From Hyphomicrobiales bacterium (lineage in GTDB: Bacteria; Pseudomonadota; Alphaproteobacteria; Rhizobiales; Rhizobiaceae), in assembly GCA_900465915.1 (NCBI GenBank), contig UBKJ01000029.1, positions 3,573 through 67,572 on the forward strand: DNA of 64,000 nucleotides, in the 5' to 3' direction. Below are positions 37,547 through 47,071 of this stretch, piece by piece. The notes under the pieces are model-generated. The model ran no database searches. It was not told the origin of the DNA and saw nothing but the letters and a program-made list of their open reading frames with translations. A program made the position numbers and the translations under genes. Every line of letters starts with the position of its first letter. The stretch's first letter is position 1.

Positions 37547-39433
37547 TCACTCCGCCGCAGGCACCCCGCGCACCACGACGCCCATGTCGTCGTTCTCGCG
37601 CACCTGGCGCAGGCGCTCCTCGGCTTCGCTGGCCTCGCGCTGGCGGTCCCACATGGAGGCGTAGAGGCCGTGATGGGCGAGGAGCTGGCGGTGGGTGCCG
37701 CGTTCGGCGATCAGCCCGTCCTTGAGCACGATGATCTCGTCCGCGCCGATCACCGTCGACAGGCGGTGGGCGATGACCAGCGTGGTGCGGCCGCGGCTGA
37801 CGATGTCGAGCGCCGACTGGATCTCCTGCTCGGTGGCGGTGTCGAGCGCCGAGGTCGCCTCGTCCAGGATGAGGATCGGCGGCGCTTTCAGGATCGTGCG
37901 GGCGATGGCGACGCGCTGCTTCTCGCCGCCCGAAAGCTTCAGCCCGCGCTCGCCGACCATGGCGTCGTAGCCCTCCGGCAGGTGGCGGATGAAGCCGGAG
38001 ATCTGCGCCAGCTCCGCCGCCTTCTCCACATCGGCCTCGGAGGCGTCGGGGCGGCCGTAGCGGATATTGTAGGCCAGCGTGTCGTTGAACAGCACCGTGT
38101 CCTGCGGCACCATGCCGATCGCCTTGCGCAGGCTTTCCTGCGTCACGTCGCGCACGTCCTGCCCGTCGATGGTGATCGCGCCCGACTGGATGTCGTAGAA
38201 GCGGAACAGGAGCCGCGAGATGGTCGACTTGCCCGCGCCCGACGGGCCGACGATGGCCACCGTCCTGCCGGCCGGCACCTCGAAGCTGACGCCCTTGAGG
38301 ATCGGGCGCTGCGGATCATAGGCGAAATGCACGTCGTCGAAGCGGATCGCGCCCTTGCCGACCTGGAGCGGCTTGGCGCCCGGCCTGTCGCTGACCTCCT
38401 GCCTGACGTCGAGAAGGTCGAACATCTGCTCGATGTCGGTGAGGCCCTGGCGGATTTCGCGATAGATGAAGCCGATGAAGTTGAGCGGGATGGAGAGCTG
38501 CATCAGAAGCGCGTTGATGAAGACGAAGTCGCCGATCGACTGCGTGCCGGCGCGCACCTCCAGCGCCGACATCACCATCATCGCCGCCATGCCGGCGCCG
38601 AAGATGACCGCCTGGCCGAAATTGAGCCAGCCGAGCGAGGTCCAGGTCAAGGTCGCGGCCTTTTCGTAGCGCGCCATGGCGGCGTCGAAGCGCCTGGCCT
38701 CCATCGCCTCGTTGCCGAAATATTTGACCGTTTCGAAATTGAGCAGCGAATCGATCGCCTTGGTGTTGGCGTCGGTGTCGGAATCGTTCATGTCGCGGCG
38801 GATCGAGATGCGCCAGTCGCTGGCCTTGATGGTGAACCAGGTGTAGAGCGCCACCGTCGCCGCCACCACGGCCACATAGCTCAGGCCGTAGGTGAAGGCG
38901 AAGATCACCGCCGTCATGGCGAATTCGAGGATGGTGGGCGCGGTGTTGAGGATGGTGAAGCGGACGATGGTCTCGATGCCCTTGGTGCCGCGCTCGATGA
39001 CGCGCGACAGGCCGCCCGTGCGCCGCTCCAGATGGAAGCGCAGCGACAATTCGTGCATGTGGACGAAGGTGCGGTAGGCGAGCTGGCGCACGGCGTATTG
39101 GCCGACGCTGGCGAAGAGCGCGTCGCGGAACTGGTTGAGGCCCGCCTGCAGGATGCGCGCGACGTTATAGGCCACCACCAGCATCACCGCGCCGGTGAGG
39201 ATGACGGGGATATAGCTCGCCGGGTGCAGCTGGCCCGTGAGGCCGTTGGTGGACCATTTGAAGAAATAGGGCACCAGGATGAGCACGACCTTGGAGACGA
39301 CCAGGTAGAAGGTGGCCCAGACCACGCGCATGCGCAGGTCCGGCCGCTCCTCGGGCCACATATAGGGCCAGAGATTGCGCAGGGTTTTCAGCGTTTCGCC
39401 GGATTCGGCGGAAACCGTCTTGGGGGAGCTCAT
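37547..39433 (-). CDS. Atm1-type ABC transporter, fused permease/ATPase
   Basis: The 628-residue half-transporter has six membrane helices then one ATPase: Walker [11 protein letters not shown], signature LSGGEKQRVAIAR, Walker B ILILDEATSALD and the H-loop AHRLSTV. NFETVKYFGNE is characteristic of Atm1/ABCB7-like exporters, which move glutathione-linked metals or persulfides. It starts 13 bp after an ArsR regulator with clustered cysteines, suggesting metal-responsive expression. Export of metal-thiol conjugates is likely but the substrate is unproven. Confidence 0.9.
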   Translation of the reverse strand: MSSPKTVSAESGETLKTLRNLWPYMWPEERPDLRMRVVWATFYLVVSKVVLILVPYFFKWSTNGLTGQLHPASYIPVILTGAVMLVVAYNVARILQAGLNQFRDALFASVGQYAVRQLAYRTFVHMHELSLRFHLERRTGGLSRVIERGTKGIETIVRFTILNTAPTILEFAMTAVIFAFTYGLSYVAVVAATVALYTWFTIKASDWRISIRRDMNDSDTDANTKAIDSLLNFETVKYFGNEAMEARRFDAAMARYEKAATLTWTSLGWLNFGQAVIFGAGMAAMMVMSALEVRAGTQSIGDFVFINALLMQLSIPLNFIGFIYREIRQGLTDIEQMFDLLDVRQEVSDRPGAKPLQVGKGAIRFDDVHFAYDPQRPILKGVSFEVPAGRTVAIVGPSGAGKSTISRLLFRFYDIQSGAITIDGQDVRDVTQESLRKAIGMVPQDTVLFNDTLAYNIRYGRPDASEADVEKAAELAQISGFIRHLPEGYDAMVGERGLKLSGGEKQRVAIARTILKAPPILILDEATSALDTATEQEIQSALDIVSRGRTTLVIAHRLSTVIGADEIIVLKDGLIAERGTHRQLLAHHGLYASMWDRQREASEAEERLRQVRENDDMGVVVRGVPAAE

Positions 39434-39446
39434 CGCAAAGTTTCTT

Positions 39447-39809
39447 TCAGACTGGGCTTCTTCGGCGCCGGGCGCCGGCGTCGGCGAAAGCCGCCAGATG
39501 ATCGCGGATGGCGTCGAGGCGCAGCCAGTTGACGCTGTAGCGGGAGGTCCGGCTTTCGGGCCGGTAGTCGATCAGCCGCGCCTGGACCAGGACTTTCAGA
39601 TGCTGCGACACCGTCGACTGGGCGAGGTCCAGCCGCCCGACGATGTCCTTGCAGCAGCAGCCTTCCTCCATCGCCAGCCCGCGCAGGATGGCGATGCGCA
39701 CGGGATGGCCCAGCGCGGCGTAGACGCGCGCGGCGTCCTCGTCGCCGGGAATGAGGAGATCGGCGGGCGCAGCCGGAAGGCCGCAGCCGCCTTCAGCGGA
39801 CTGTTTCAT
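39447..39809 (-). CDS. ArsR/SmtB family transcriptional regulator
   Basis: The 120-residue protein has the winged-helix ArsR fold: [18 protein letters not shown] then the recognition helix in [21 protein letters not shown] run of three cysteines (CCC, 51-53) and Cys9 could bind As(III), Cd(II), Hg(II) or act as a thiol switch. The ATG at 39809 lies inside a perfect inverted repeat (39807-39831), and no Shine-Dalgarno precedes it. The Atm1-type exporter follows after 13 bp. Repression of its own operon is the obvious model. Confidence 0.85.
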   Translation of the reverse strand: MKQSAEGGCGLPAAPADLLIPGDEDAARVYAALGHPVRIAILRGLAMEEGCCCKDIVGRLDLAQSTVSQHLKVLVQARLIDYRPESRTSRYSVNWLRLDAIRDHLAAFADAGARRRRSPV

Positions 39810-39831
39810 CGTAAATCGACGATATACGATG
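39807..39831 (-). promoter_or_regulatory. Inverted-repeat operator overlapping the arsR start codon
   Basis: CATCGTA (39807-39813) and TACGATG (39825-39831) form a perfect 7-bp inverted repeat with an 11-bp spacer. The arsR start codon is the right-hand end of one arm, as read on the minus strand. ArsR proteins usually bind such 12-2-12-like sites near their own promoters. Confidence 0.7.
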
Positions 39832-39890
39832 ATTTCCGCGCGCGCAAGATTTGCGGAGCGTTTTTTCCAAAAACGCCCGCGCGGCGCAAA

Positions 39891-41132
39891 TCAATTCCCC
39901 GTGTCGGTCGCCTGCGGCTTGTCGCTCAGGCGGCGCGTCGCCTCCTCCGGCGTCAGCGCGTCCTTGGGCATGGAGAAGACCTGGCCGGGCCAGATCAGGT
40001 CGGGATTGCGGATCTGGTCGCGGTTGGCGAGATAGATCGTGGTGTAGCGCGTGCCCTTGCCGTAGGTGCGGCGCGAGATGGTCCACAGATTGTCGCCGCG
40101 GCGGATGATGACCGAGCCCTCGACCTTCTTGAGCGGCGCCGCCGCGTCGTCCGGGCCGGAAGCGACGTCCTTGCCGGCGGCGGGGGCGACGGCGGAGACG
40201 TTCTCGCCCGCCTCGCGGCGGAAGGGCGCGCGCGCCGTGGCGACGATGCGGCCGGCGGCGTCGAGCAGGTCGGCGCGAACGATATAGTCGCCCTCCGGCA
40301 GCGGCTGGCGGCTCTGCACCAGGAAGCGGCCTTCGGGCGAGACGGGGGCGGAGCCCAGCGAGATCGTATTGGCGTGGACGGCGACCTGCACGCCGCCCTT
40401 GGCGGCGCCGGCGACGAAGACCAATTGGCCGTCGATCTCCACCGCCTCGATGGCGATGGGCGCGTCCCTGACAGCGGCGGGCTTTTCGGCCGGGCTCTCG
40501 GCGGGCTTTTCGGGCGCGGCGTCGGGGCGGGTGATCAGGCGGCTCGCCTGGCCCGGCTCCTGCACCAGCGCCAGGACCTGGCCCGAGGCGGTCTCGGGCA
40601 CCGAGACGACGGCGGTCTGGGCCGAAGTCGCGGCCTTGCTGTCCGCGCCGGTGGCGCGCAGCACGAGCTGGTGGTCGCCGGGCTTGAGCGGCTGGTCGAG
40701 CACCACGGCGAAATCGCCGTTGTCGGCGGCCTTGGTCTTGCCCAGCACCTTGGAGCCGGACACCACGTCGACATCGGCGTTGGGCGCGGCCTTGCCGGCG
40801 ATGACGACGGAACCGTCCGGCTCGACGCGCAGCACGTCGAAGACCGGCACGGCGGCGCTTTCCTGCGCCGGGGCCGGAGCTTGCGCCTGGGCCGGCGCGG
40901 CCGGAGCCGCTTCCGCGGCCTGCTGCGGCTTGGCGGCCTCGGCGGGCGCTGCGGCCTTGGCCGGGGTTTCAGCCGGCTTGGCCGGCGGAGCGGCGGGGGC
41001 TTCGGCGGCCGCGACGGGGGCCGGCGCAGCGGGCTGGGGCGCGTCCCGGCGGGTCGCGTTCCAGTAAAGACCAAGCCCGACGGCCACGGCGGCCACGCCC
41101 GCGGCCAGCAACCCTAATTGATGCTTCTGCAT
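39891..41132 (-). CDS. LysM-domain envelope protein with proline/alanine-rich linker
   Basis: The 413-residue protein has an N-terminal membrane anchor or uncleaved signal (LGLLAAGVAAVAVGLGLYW), about 70 residues rich in Pro, Ala and Glu, two Ig-like/bacterial adhesion-type repeats, and a C-terminal LysM domain (VIIRRGDNLWTISRRTYGKGTRYTTIYLANR). It should sit in the periplasm and bind peptidoglycan. The start is ATG at 41132. It ends 82 bp before arsR and diverges from the LOG gene across 210 bp. Function beyond wall binding is unknown. Confidence 0.85.
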   Translation of the reverse strand: MQKHQLGLLAAGVAAVAVGLGLYWNATRRDAPQPAAPAPVAAAEAPAAPPAKPAETPAKAAAPAEAAKPQQAAEAAPAAPAQAQAPAPAQESAAVPVFDVLRVEPDGSVVIAGKAAPNADVDVVSGSKVLGKTKAADNGDFAVVLDQPLKPGDHQLVLRATGADSKAATSAQTAVVSVPETASGQVLALVQEPGQASRLITRPDAAPEKPAESPAEKPAAVRDAPIAIEAVEIDGQLVFVAGAAKGGVQVAVHANTISLGSAPVSPEGRFLVQSRQPLPEGDYIVRADLLDAAGRIVATARAPFRREAGENVSAVAPAAGKDVASGPDDAAAPLKKVEGSVIIRRGDNLWTISRRTYGKGTRYTTIYLANRDQIRNPDLIWPGQVFSMPKDALTPEEATRRLSDKPQATDTGN

Positions 41133-41342
41133 TCGCTTTGAATTCCACACCAGAGACTCTATCGCGGGTTTATAGCTTTTGGCCGTCCCCAGCAAGAAAT
41201 CTGCACCGAAACGCTGCGCGATACGAGGTTTTTTCTTGGCCGCGCGCCGTTCTACACAATTCATGCCGGCGCAATATTTGCCGCGGCCCTCCGCGCCCCT
41301 CCGAGCTTGACGGCGGCGGAGTGGCGGGCGAACAATGCGGCC

Positions 41343-41945
41343 ATGTCTGAGATTCGATCCATCTGCGTCTATTGCGGCTCCTCGCCGGGCCTGAACCCCC
41401 TCTATCGCGAAGCCGGCCTGGCGCTCGGCCGATCCATCGCCGAACACGGCCTCAACCTCGTCTATGGCGGCGGCACGCGCGGAATCATGGGCGCGGTGGC
41501 GGAGGGCGTCATGACGGCCGGCGGCAAGGTGACGGGCATCATCCCGACCTTTCTCCTCGACAAGGAAGCCAGCCTCGAAAAAGCGAAGGAGCTTTCCGAA
41601 CTCGTCATCGTCGGCGACATGCACGAGCGCAAGCACCTGATGTTCGAGCGCTCCGACGCCTTCGTGACGCTGCCGGGCGGCATCGGCACGGTGGAGGAGA
41701 TCGTCGAGATGATGACCTGGGCGCAGCTCGGCAAGCACCGCAAGCCGATGGTGCTGGCCAATATCAACGATTTCTGGCGGCCGATGCTGGCGCTGCTCGA
41801 CCATATGCGCGCTGAGGGCTTTCTCCACACCGCGCATCAGGTGCGGCCCATCGTGGTCGACCAGGCGGAGGACATCGTCCCCGCCATCCTCGCCGCCAAC
41901 GGCCGCGAGAAAGCGGGCGATGCGGAGATCATCGGGAAGATGTGA
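41343..41945 (+). CDS. LOG family protein (TIGR00730)
   Basis: The 200-residue protein has the LOG signature PGGIGTVEE (near 115-123), GGGTRGIMG and the Rossmann-like core CVYCGSSPG. LOG proteins are phosphoribohydrolases acting on nucleoside monophosphates; some activate cytokinins, others act in purine turnover. The ATG at 41343 fits the family start. The 3' end runs directly into the intergenic repeat at 41948. Confidence 0.92.
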   Translation: MSEIRSICVYCGSSPGLNPLYREAGLALGRSIAEHGLNLVYGGGTRGIMGAVAEGVMTAGGKVTGIIPTFLLDKEASLEKAKELSELVIVGDMHERKHLMFERSDAFVTLPGGIGTVEEIVEMMTWAQLGKHRKPMVLANINDFWRPMLALLDHMRAEGFLHTAHQVRPIVVDQAEDIVPAILAANGREKAGDAEIIGKM

Positions 41946-41947
41946 GG

Positions 41948-42086
41948 TAGGGCAGTAGGGCAGTAGGGCAGTAGAAGAATACGACCGGCGCAGCCTTCAG
42001 CAACCAAAACATACTCCCCTATTCCCTTACTCCCTTATTCCCCTCTTAACATACTGCCTTATTGCCCTACTGCCCTACTGCCTTCC
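41948..42086. repeat. Intergenic low-complexity palindromic repeat, copy B
   Basis: The left arm is a run of GGCAGTAG units (41951-41974) and the right arm the complementary CTACTGCC units (42067-42082), so the 139-bp unit can fold into a long hairpin. The central part (from AGTAGAAGAATACG at 41970) is about 90% identical to 1-114. It lies between two convergent genes and starts 2 bp after the LOG stop, so bidirectional termination is plausible. Confidence 0.75.
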
Positions 42087-42089
42087 CCC

Positions 42090-43322
42090 TCACCGCCTTC
42101 TCGTAAGCACCGCCACCGCCTCCACATGCGGCGACCACAGGAACTGGTCGATGGGCGTCACGCGGTCGAGGCGATAGCCGCCTTTGATCAGGATGGCGAG
42201 GTCGCGCGCCAGCGTCACCGGGTTGCAGGACACGGCCACCACCTTCTCCACCTTGGACTTGGCGAGTTCCATCGCCTGCTCCTCCGCGCCGGCGCGGGGC
42301 GGGTCGAAGACCACGGCGTTGAAGGGCAGCAGTTCCTTCGGCATCAGCGGGCGGCGGAACAGGTCGCGGCGCTCGACGGTGACGGGTTTCAGGCCCTGCA
42401 CATGGCGCACGCCGCGGTCGAGCGCGGCCAAGGCCGCCGCGTCGTTTTCGACGGCGTGGACGGCGCACTTTTCCGCGATGCGCAGCGCGAAGGTGCCGAC
42501 GCCGCAGAACAGGTCCGCCACGCGTTTGGCCTTGCCCACATGGTTCAGCACCAGCGCGGCCATGGCGTTCTCCGCTTCGGCGGTGGCTTGCAAAAAGCAG
42601 CCGGGCGGCACGGGAACCGGCACCTTGCCGAAATGGATCACCGGCTTTTTCGGCTCGACGATAATCTCGCCCTCATGCGAAAGGCGCGCAAAACCCTTTT
42701 CCATCACCATCGCCGTCAAAGCGCGGCGCTGGGCGTCGTCCAGCTTGCCGCAGCCGCTCGCAGCCAGATCGAGGCCGGATTCCGTCAGCGTGGCGGCCAG
42801 TTTGAACGGCTTGGAGCCGGGCGCGAGCAGGCCCGCCACGGCGCGCAGGTCATCGAGGCGCGCAATGATTTCGGGCACGGTGACCGGGCATTCCACGATG
42901 TCGATGATCTCGTGGCTCTGGTGGCGGTTGAAGCCGAGCAGCACGCCCTTCTCCGTCTTGCGCGCGGCGAAGACGGCGCGGCGGCGCGTGCGCGGGGCGC
43001 AGGCGACCAGCGGGTCGAGTTCGATGTCGATCCCCCTACCCTTCAGGGCGGCGGCCGCCAATTCGCGCTTCCACAGGCGGTAGGGTTCGTCCTGCCAGTG
43101 TTGGAGCGCACAGCCGCCGCAATCCTCGAAATGCTCGCAGGCAGGGTCCTGACGCTCGGGCGAGGCTTCGAGCAGCGCGATCAGCGTGGCGCGGTTTTTG
43201 TCGCGCGCCACATTGGCCACCTCGCCCGGCAGGGTGAAGGGCACGAAGACCTGTCCGTCGGGGAGGTTCGCGACGCCGTCGCCGCCCGCGCCCATGGCGC
43301 GGATAGTTACCTGTGTCGTCAT
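42090..43322 (-). CDS. Class I SAM-dependent RNA m5U methyltransferase (RlmD/TrmA family)
   Basis: The 410-residue protein has an N-terminal TRAM-like domain, [4Fe-4S] cysteines (CEHFEDCGGC and a later Cys), the SAM motif DLFCGVGTFAL and the catalytic cysteine in VVAVSCNPVTL next to VVFDPPRAGAE. It should make 5-methyluridine in 23S rRNA or tRNA; which one cannot be told here. It overlaps tlyA by four bases (ATGA). Its 3' end is the repeat at 41948. Confidence 0.9.
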   Translation of the reverse strand: MTTQVTIRAMGAGGDGVANLPDGQVFVPFTLPGEVANVARDKNRATLIALLEASPERQDPACEHFEDCGGCALQHWQDEPYRLWKRELAAAALKGRGIDIELDPLVACAPRTRRRAVFAARKTEKGVLLGFNRHQSHEIIDIVECPVTVPEIIARLDDLRAVAGLLAPGSKPFKLAATLTESGLDLAASGCGKLDDAQRRALTAMVMEKGFARLSHEGEIIVEPKKPVIHFGKVPVPVPPGCFLQATAEAENAMAALVLNHVGKAKRVADLFCGVGTFALRIAEKCAVHAVENDAAALAALDRGVRHVQGLKPVTVERRDLFRRPLMPKELLPFNAVVFDPPRAGAEEQAMELAKSKVEKVVAVSCNPVTLARDLAILIKGGYRLDRVTPIDQFLWSPHVEAVAVLTRRR

Positions 43323-44077
43323 GCGTCTTTCTTTCCCGCCAGAAGATATTCACGATTGCCGTCGCCGCCCTCGATGGGCGACGGGCACAGGCCGAGCGCG
43401 CGCCAGCCGGGTTGCGTTTCGAGCCAGATTTTCAGTTCTTCGGCGATGCGTTCGCCGTCCGCCGGGTCGCGCAGCAGGCCGCCCTTGCCGATGGCCTCCC
43501 GCCCCGCCTCGAATTGCGGCTTGACCAGAAGCGCGCAGATAGCGCCTTTTTCCGCAAACGCCAAGGCCGGCGGCAGCGCGAGCTTCAGCGAAATGAAGCT
43601 GACATCCGAAACCACGCAGTCCACGGCGCGCCCGTCGAGATGGGCCGGTTCGAGCGCGCGGGCGTTGACGCCTTCCTTGTTGGTGACGCGGGCGTCGGCG
43701 CGCAGGCTGTCGTGAAGCTGGTCGTGGCCGACGTCGATAGCGATGACATGCGCAGCGCCGCGTTCCAGCAGCACCTGCGTGAAGCCGCCGGTCGACGCGC
43801 CGATGTCGAGCGCCGTGCGGCCCGCTACGTCGAGGCCGAAACGGTCGAGCGCCGCGATCAGCTTCAGCGCCGCGCGCGAGACATAGGCGCTCGCAGGGTC
43901 GTCCACGGCGATGGCCGCCCCGCGCGCGACGGTCTGGCCGGGTTTGGTGATCGCCTTGCCGTCCACCGTCACCGTGCCGCGCGCGATGGCGTCGCGAGCG
44001 CGCGAGCGCGTGGCGAACAGGCCGCGCTCCACCAGCAACTGGTCGAGGCGCAGGCTCTTGTCGGCGGCGTCGGTCAT
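43319..44077 (-). CDS. TlyA family RNA methyltransferase/hemolysin-like protein
   Basis: The 252-residue protein has an N-terminal S4 RNA-binding domain ([22 protein letters not shown]) and an FtsJ-like Rossmann methyltransferase domain ([22 protein letters not shown]). TlyA proteins are 2'-O-ribose methyltransferases of 16S/23S rRNA in some bacteria. The ATG at 44077 overlaps the dxs stop (ATGA), and the gene overlaps the downstream methyltransferase too. The longer in-frame ORF to 44437 is inside dxs. Confidence 0.9.
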   Translation of the reverse strand: MTDAADKSLRLDQLLVERGLFATRSRARDAIARGTVTVDGKAITKPGQTVARGAAIAVDDPASAYVSRAALKLIAALDRFGLDVAGRTALDIGASTGGFTQVLLERGAAHVIAIDVGHDQLHDSLRADARVTNKEGVNARALEPAHLDGRAVDCVVSDVSFISLKLALPPALAFAEKGAICALLVKPQFEAGREAIGKGGLLRDPADGERIAEELKIWLETQPGWRALGLCPSPIEGGDGNREYLLAGKKDA

Positions 44078-45990
44078 GCGCGGAAGGGCGCGGCGATTTC
44101 CTCGCGGCCCAGGGCCGTGAAGACCGTATGCACGATGCCCGCGCGGTCGAGGCCGGCGGTGGCGTACATGGCTTCCGGCTTGGCGTGGTCCTGATAGGCG
44201 TCCGGCAGGGTCAGCGCGCGCACCTTGAGGCCGCGGTCCAGCAACCCGTCCGTGGCGAGGAATTGCAGCACATGGCTGGCGAAGCCGCCGACGGCCCCCT
44301 CCTCCACCGTCACCAGCACCTCGTGCTCGCGCGCGAGGCGGCGGATGAGGTCGTGGTCGAGCGGCTTGGCGAAACGCGCGTCGGCCACCGTGGTGGAAAG
44401 GCCGGCCGCGCCCAGTTCCTCCGCCGCGGCGAGGCATTCCTGCAAGCGCGTGCCGAAGGACAAGAGCGCCACCTTGCTTCCCTCGCGGACGATGCGGCCC
44501 TTGCCGATTTCGAGCGGCAGGCCCCGCTCCGGCAGGTCGACGCCGACGCCGTCGCCGCGCGGATAGCGGAAGGAGATCGGGCCTTCGTCGTAATCGGCGG
44601 CGGTGCGCACCATATGGCGCAGCTCCGCCTCGTCGGCGGCGGCCATCACCACGAAGCCCGGCAACGCGGCGAGGAAGCCGGTGTCGAAGGAGCCGGCATG
44701 GGTCGGCCCGTCCGCGCCGACCAGCCCGGCGCGGTCGATGGGGAAACGCACGGGCAGGTTCTGGATCGACACATCATGCACGACCTGATCGTAGCCGCGT
44801 TGCAGGAAGGTCGAATAGATGGCGCAGAAGGGCTTGAAGCCTTCGCTGGCCAGCCCCGCCGCGAAGGTGACGGCGTGCTGCTCGGCGATGCCGACATCGA
44901 AGACGCGGCTCGGGAAAACCTCGCCGAACAGGTCCAGCCCGGTGCCGGACGGCATGGCGGCGGTGACGGCCACGATCCTATCGTCGTGGCGGGCTTCCTC
45001 GATCAGGCTGGTGGCGAAAATCTTGGTGTAGCTCGGCGCGTTGGCCGGCGGCTTGGCCTGCTTGCCGGTGATGACGTCGAACTTGTTGACGCCGTGATAT
45101 TTGTCGGCCGCGGCTTCCGCGGGGGCATAGCCCTTGCCCTTCTGCGTCACCACATGGATCAGCACCGGGCCTTCTTCCGTGTCGCGCACGTTCTTGAGGA
45201 TCGGCAGCAGGTGATCGAGATTGTGGCCGTCGATGGGGCCGACATAATAGAAGCCCAGCTCCTCGAACATGGTGCCGCCGGTGAAAAAGCCGCGCGCATA
45301 TTCCTCCGACTTGCGCGCCTTGTCCTGAAGGAATTTCGGCAGCTTCTTCGCGAGCTGCTTGGCCGCCTCGCGCATGGTGCGGTAGGCGCGGCCCGACACC
45401 AGCCGCGCCAGATAGGCGCTCATCGCGCCGGTGGGCGGCGCGATCGACATGTCGTTGTCGTTGAGGATGACGATCAGCCGCGCGTCGAGCGCGCCGGCGT
45501 TGTTCATCGCCTCATAGGCCATGCCCGCCGACATGGAGCCGTCGCCGATGACGGCGATGACGTTGCGCTTTTCGCCCGACAATTCGCTCGCCACCGCCAT
45601 GCCGAGGCCGGCGGAGATCGAGGTCGAGGAATGGGCCGCGCCGAAGGGGTCGTATTCGCTTTCCGCCCGCTTGGTGAAGCCGGACAGGCCGCCCTCCTGC
45701 CGCAGCGTGCGGATGCGGTCGCGGCGGCCGGTCAGGATCTTGTGCGGATAGGCCTGATGGCCGACATCCCAGATGATGCGGTCGTGCGGCGTGTCGAAGA
45801 CGTGGTGCAGCGCCACGGTCAGCTCGACCACGCCCAGCCCCGCGCCCAGATGCCCGCCGGTGACGGAGACGGCGTCGATCAGCTCGGCGCGCAATTCCGC
45901 CGCCAGTTGCGGCAGGTCCGCCTCCGGCAGGGCGCGCAGGCGGTCCGGCGTCGGAGCCTTGTCGAGCAGCGGTGTGACGGGTCGGGACAT
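44074..45990 (-). CDS. dxs: 1-deoxy-D-xylulose-5-phosphate synthase
   Basis: Dxs condenses pyruvate with glyceraldehyde-3-phosphate in the first step of the MEP isoprenoid pathway. The 638-residue protein has the thiamine-diphosphate motif [19 protein letters not shown] and the transketolase C-terminal domain. dxs-tlyA-methyltransferase form a chain of 4-base overlaps, so they are translated together. Its partner ispH lies at 5950-6987 in the same window. Confidence 0.96.
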   Translation of the reverse strand: MSRPVTPLLDKAPTPDRLRALPEADLPQLAAELRAELIDAVSVTGGHLGAGLGVVELTVALHHVFDTPHDRIIWDVGHQAYPHKILTGRRDRIRTLRQEGGLSGFTKRAESEYDPFGAAHSSTSISAGLGMAVASELSGEKRNVIAVIGDGSMSAGMAYEAMNNAGALDARLIVILNDNDMSIAPPTGAMSAYLARLVSGRAYRTMREAAKQLAKKLPKFLQDKARKSEEYARGFFTGGTMFEELGFYYVGPIDGHNLDHLLPILKNVRDTEEGPVLIHVVTQKGKGYAPAEAAADKYHGVNKFDVITGKQAKPPANAPSYTKIFATSLIEEARHDDRIVAVTAAMPSGTGLDLFGEVFPSRVFDVGIAEQHAVTFAAGLASEGFKPFCAIYSTFLQRGYDQVVHDVSIQNLPVRFPIDRAGLVGADGPTHAGSFDTGFLAALPGFVVMAAADEAELRHMVRTAADYDEGPISFRYPRGDGVGVDLPERGLPLEIGKGRIVREGSKVALLSFGTRLQECLAAAEELGAAGLSTTVADARFAKPLDHDLIRRLAREHEVLVTVEEGAVGGFASHVLQFLATDGLLDRGLKVRALTLPDAYQDHAKPEAMYATAGLDRAGIVHTVFTALGREEIAAPFRA

Positions 45991-46074
45991 GCGTTACCCT
46001 ATCTGTTGGTTGGGGCTTTCCATAGGCCCTACAGCAAACCGGCGGGCCAGATCAAGCGCAGCCGGAATAGAGGC

Positions 46075-46995
46075 TCATTCGGGCAAAGGTATGAAGTCGC
46101 TTTCGTCGCCCGGCACGATGTCGAAACGGCCCATGCGCCATTCCTCCTTCGCCTGCTCGATGCGCTCGCGCGAGGAGGAGACGAAATTCCACCAGACATA
46201 GCGCTTCGAGCCCAGCGCCGCACCGCCGAACAGCATGACATGCGCGCCCTCCGGCCCGGCCTCGACCACGATCTCGTCGCCGGCGCGGAAGGCGAGCAGC
46301 CGGTCGGGCGGGAAGACGTCGCCGCCGATGCCGACATGGCCCGTGAGCGTATAGATGGCGCGCTCCTCGGTGGTCGCGGGAATCTGGAAGCGGCCGCCGG
46401 GGCGGATGCGGATGTCGGCGTAGAGCGTCTCGGCGTGCTGGACCACCGGCGCGGCGAGGCCATGCAGAGCGCCGATGACGAGCCGGCCGGAGAAATCGCG
46501 GTCCTCCATCATCGGAAGGTCGGGCGCGTTGGTGTGGTGGAAGGCGGGTGCGATCTCCTCCAGCGCGTCGGGCAGCGCCAGCCAGGTCTGCACGCCGGAG
46601 ATGGGCAGCGGCCCGCCGCGCTCCTCCTCGGGCGAGCGCTCGGAATGGACGATGCCGCGCCCGGCCGTCATCAGGTTCACGTCGCCGGGGCGGACGACCA
46701 TCTCCGTACCGAGGTTGTCGCGGTGGCGGATATGGCCGTCGAACAGATAGGTGACCGTGGAAAGGCCGATATGCGGATGCGGGCGCACGTCGAGCGCCTC
46801 GCCGGCGCGCAGGATCGCCGGCCCCATGCGGTCGAAGAAGATGAAGGGCCCAACCAGCCGCCGCTTCGCCGTCGGCAAAGCGCGGCGCACTTCGAGCCCG
46901 CCTATGTCGCTGGTGCGCGGGATCACCAGCGTCTCGACGGCGTCGACCGAGGTCTTGTCGCCCAGCACCGGGTCGGGACAGGGAAAGAAGCTCAT
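46075..46995 (-). CDS. Pirin family protein
   Basis: The 306-residue protein is a two-cupin pirin: the metal-binding region HPHIGLSTVTYLFDG holds the iron-binding histidines and TPHRG/GIVHSER follows, with a second cupin near PPDRLLAFRAGDEIVVEAG. Some pirins are quercetin dioxygenases, others transcription cofactors. The ATG at 46995 has GGGAGGCGCGC upstream; the annotated in-frame start at 47025 would lie inside the YidB terminator hairpin, so it is rejected. Confidence 0.9.
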   Translation of the reverse strand: MSFFPCPDPVLGDKTSVDAVETLVIPRTSDIGGLEVRRALPTAKRRLVGPFIFFDRMGPAILRAGEALDVRPHPHIGLSTVTYLFDGHIRHRDNLGTEMVVRPGDVNLMTAGRGIVHSERSPEEERGGPLPISGVQTWLALPDALEEIAPAFHHTNAPDLPMMEDRDFSGRLVIGALHGLAAPVVQHAETLYADIRIRPGGRFQIPATTEERAIYTLTGHVGIGGDVFPPDRLLAFRAGDEIVVEAGPEGAHVMLFGGAALGSKRYVWWNFVSSSRERIEQAKEEWRMGRFDIVPGDESDFIPLPE

Positions 46996-47017
46996 GCGCG
47001 CCTCCCATCGATGAAAA

Positions 47018-47052
47018 AACCGCACCGGCCGCCGGGCCGGTGCGGTTTCGCA
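47018..47052 (-). terminator. Rho-independent terminator after YidB gene
   Basis: On the minus strand AACCGCACCGGCC pairs with GGCCGGTGCGGTT around a short loop, followed by TTTTC. It lies between the YidB stop (47072) and the pirin ribosome binding site. Confidence 0.92.
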
Positions 47053-47071
47053 AAGGCGATATGCGGCGCGG

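Noticed and set aside
46996..47025. Extended pirin start at 47025
   Set aside because: The extra codons lie in the YidB terminator hairpin; a GGGAGG ribosome binding site precedes the ATG at 46995.
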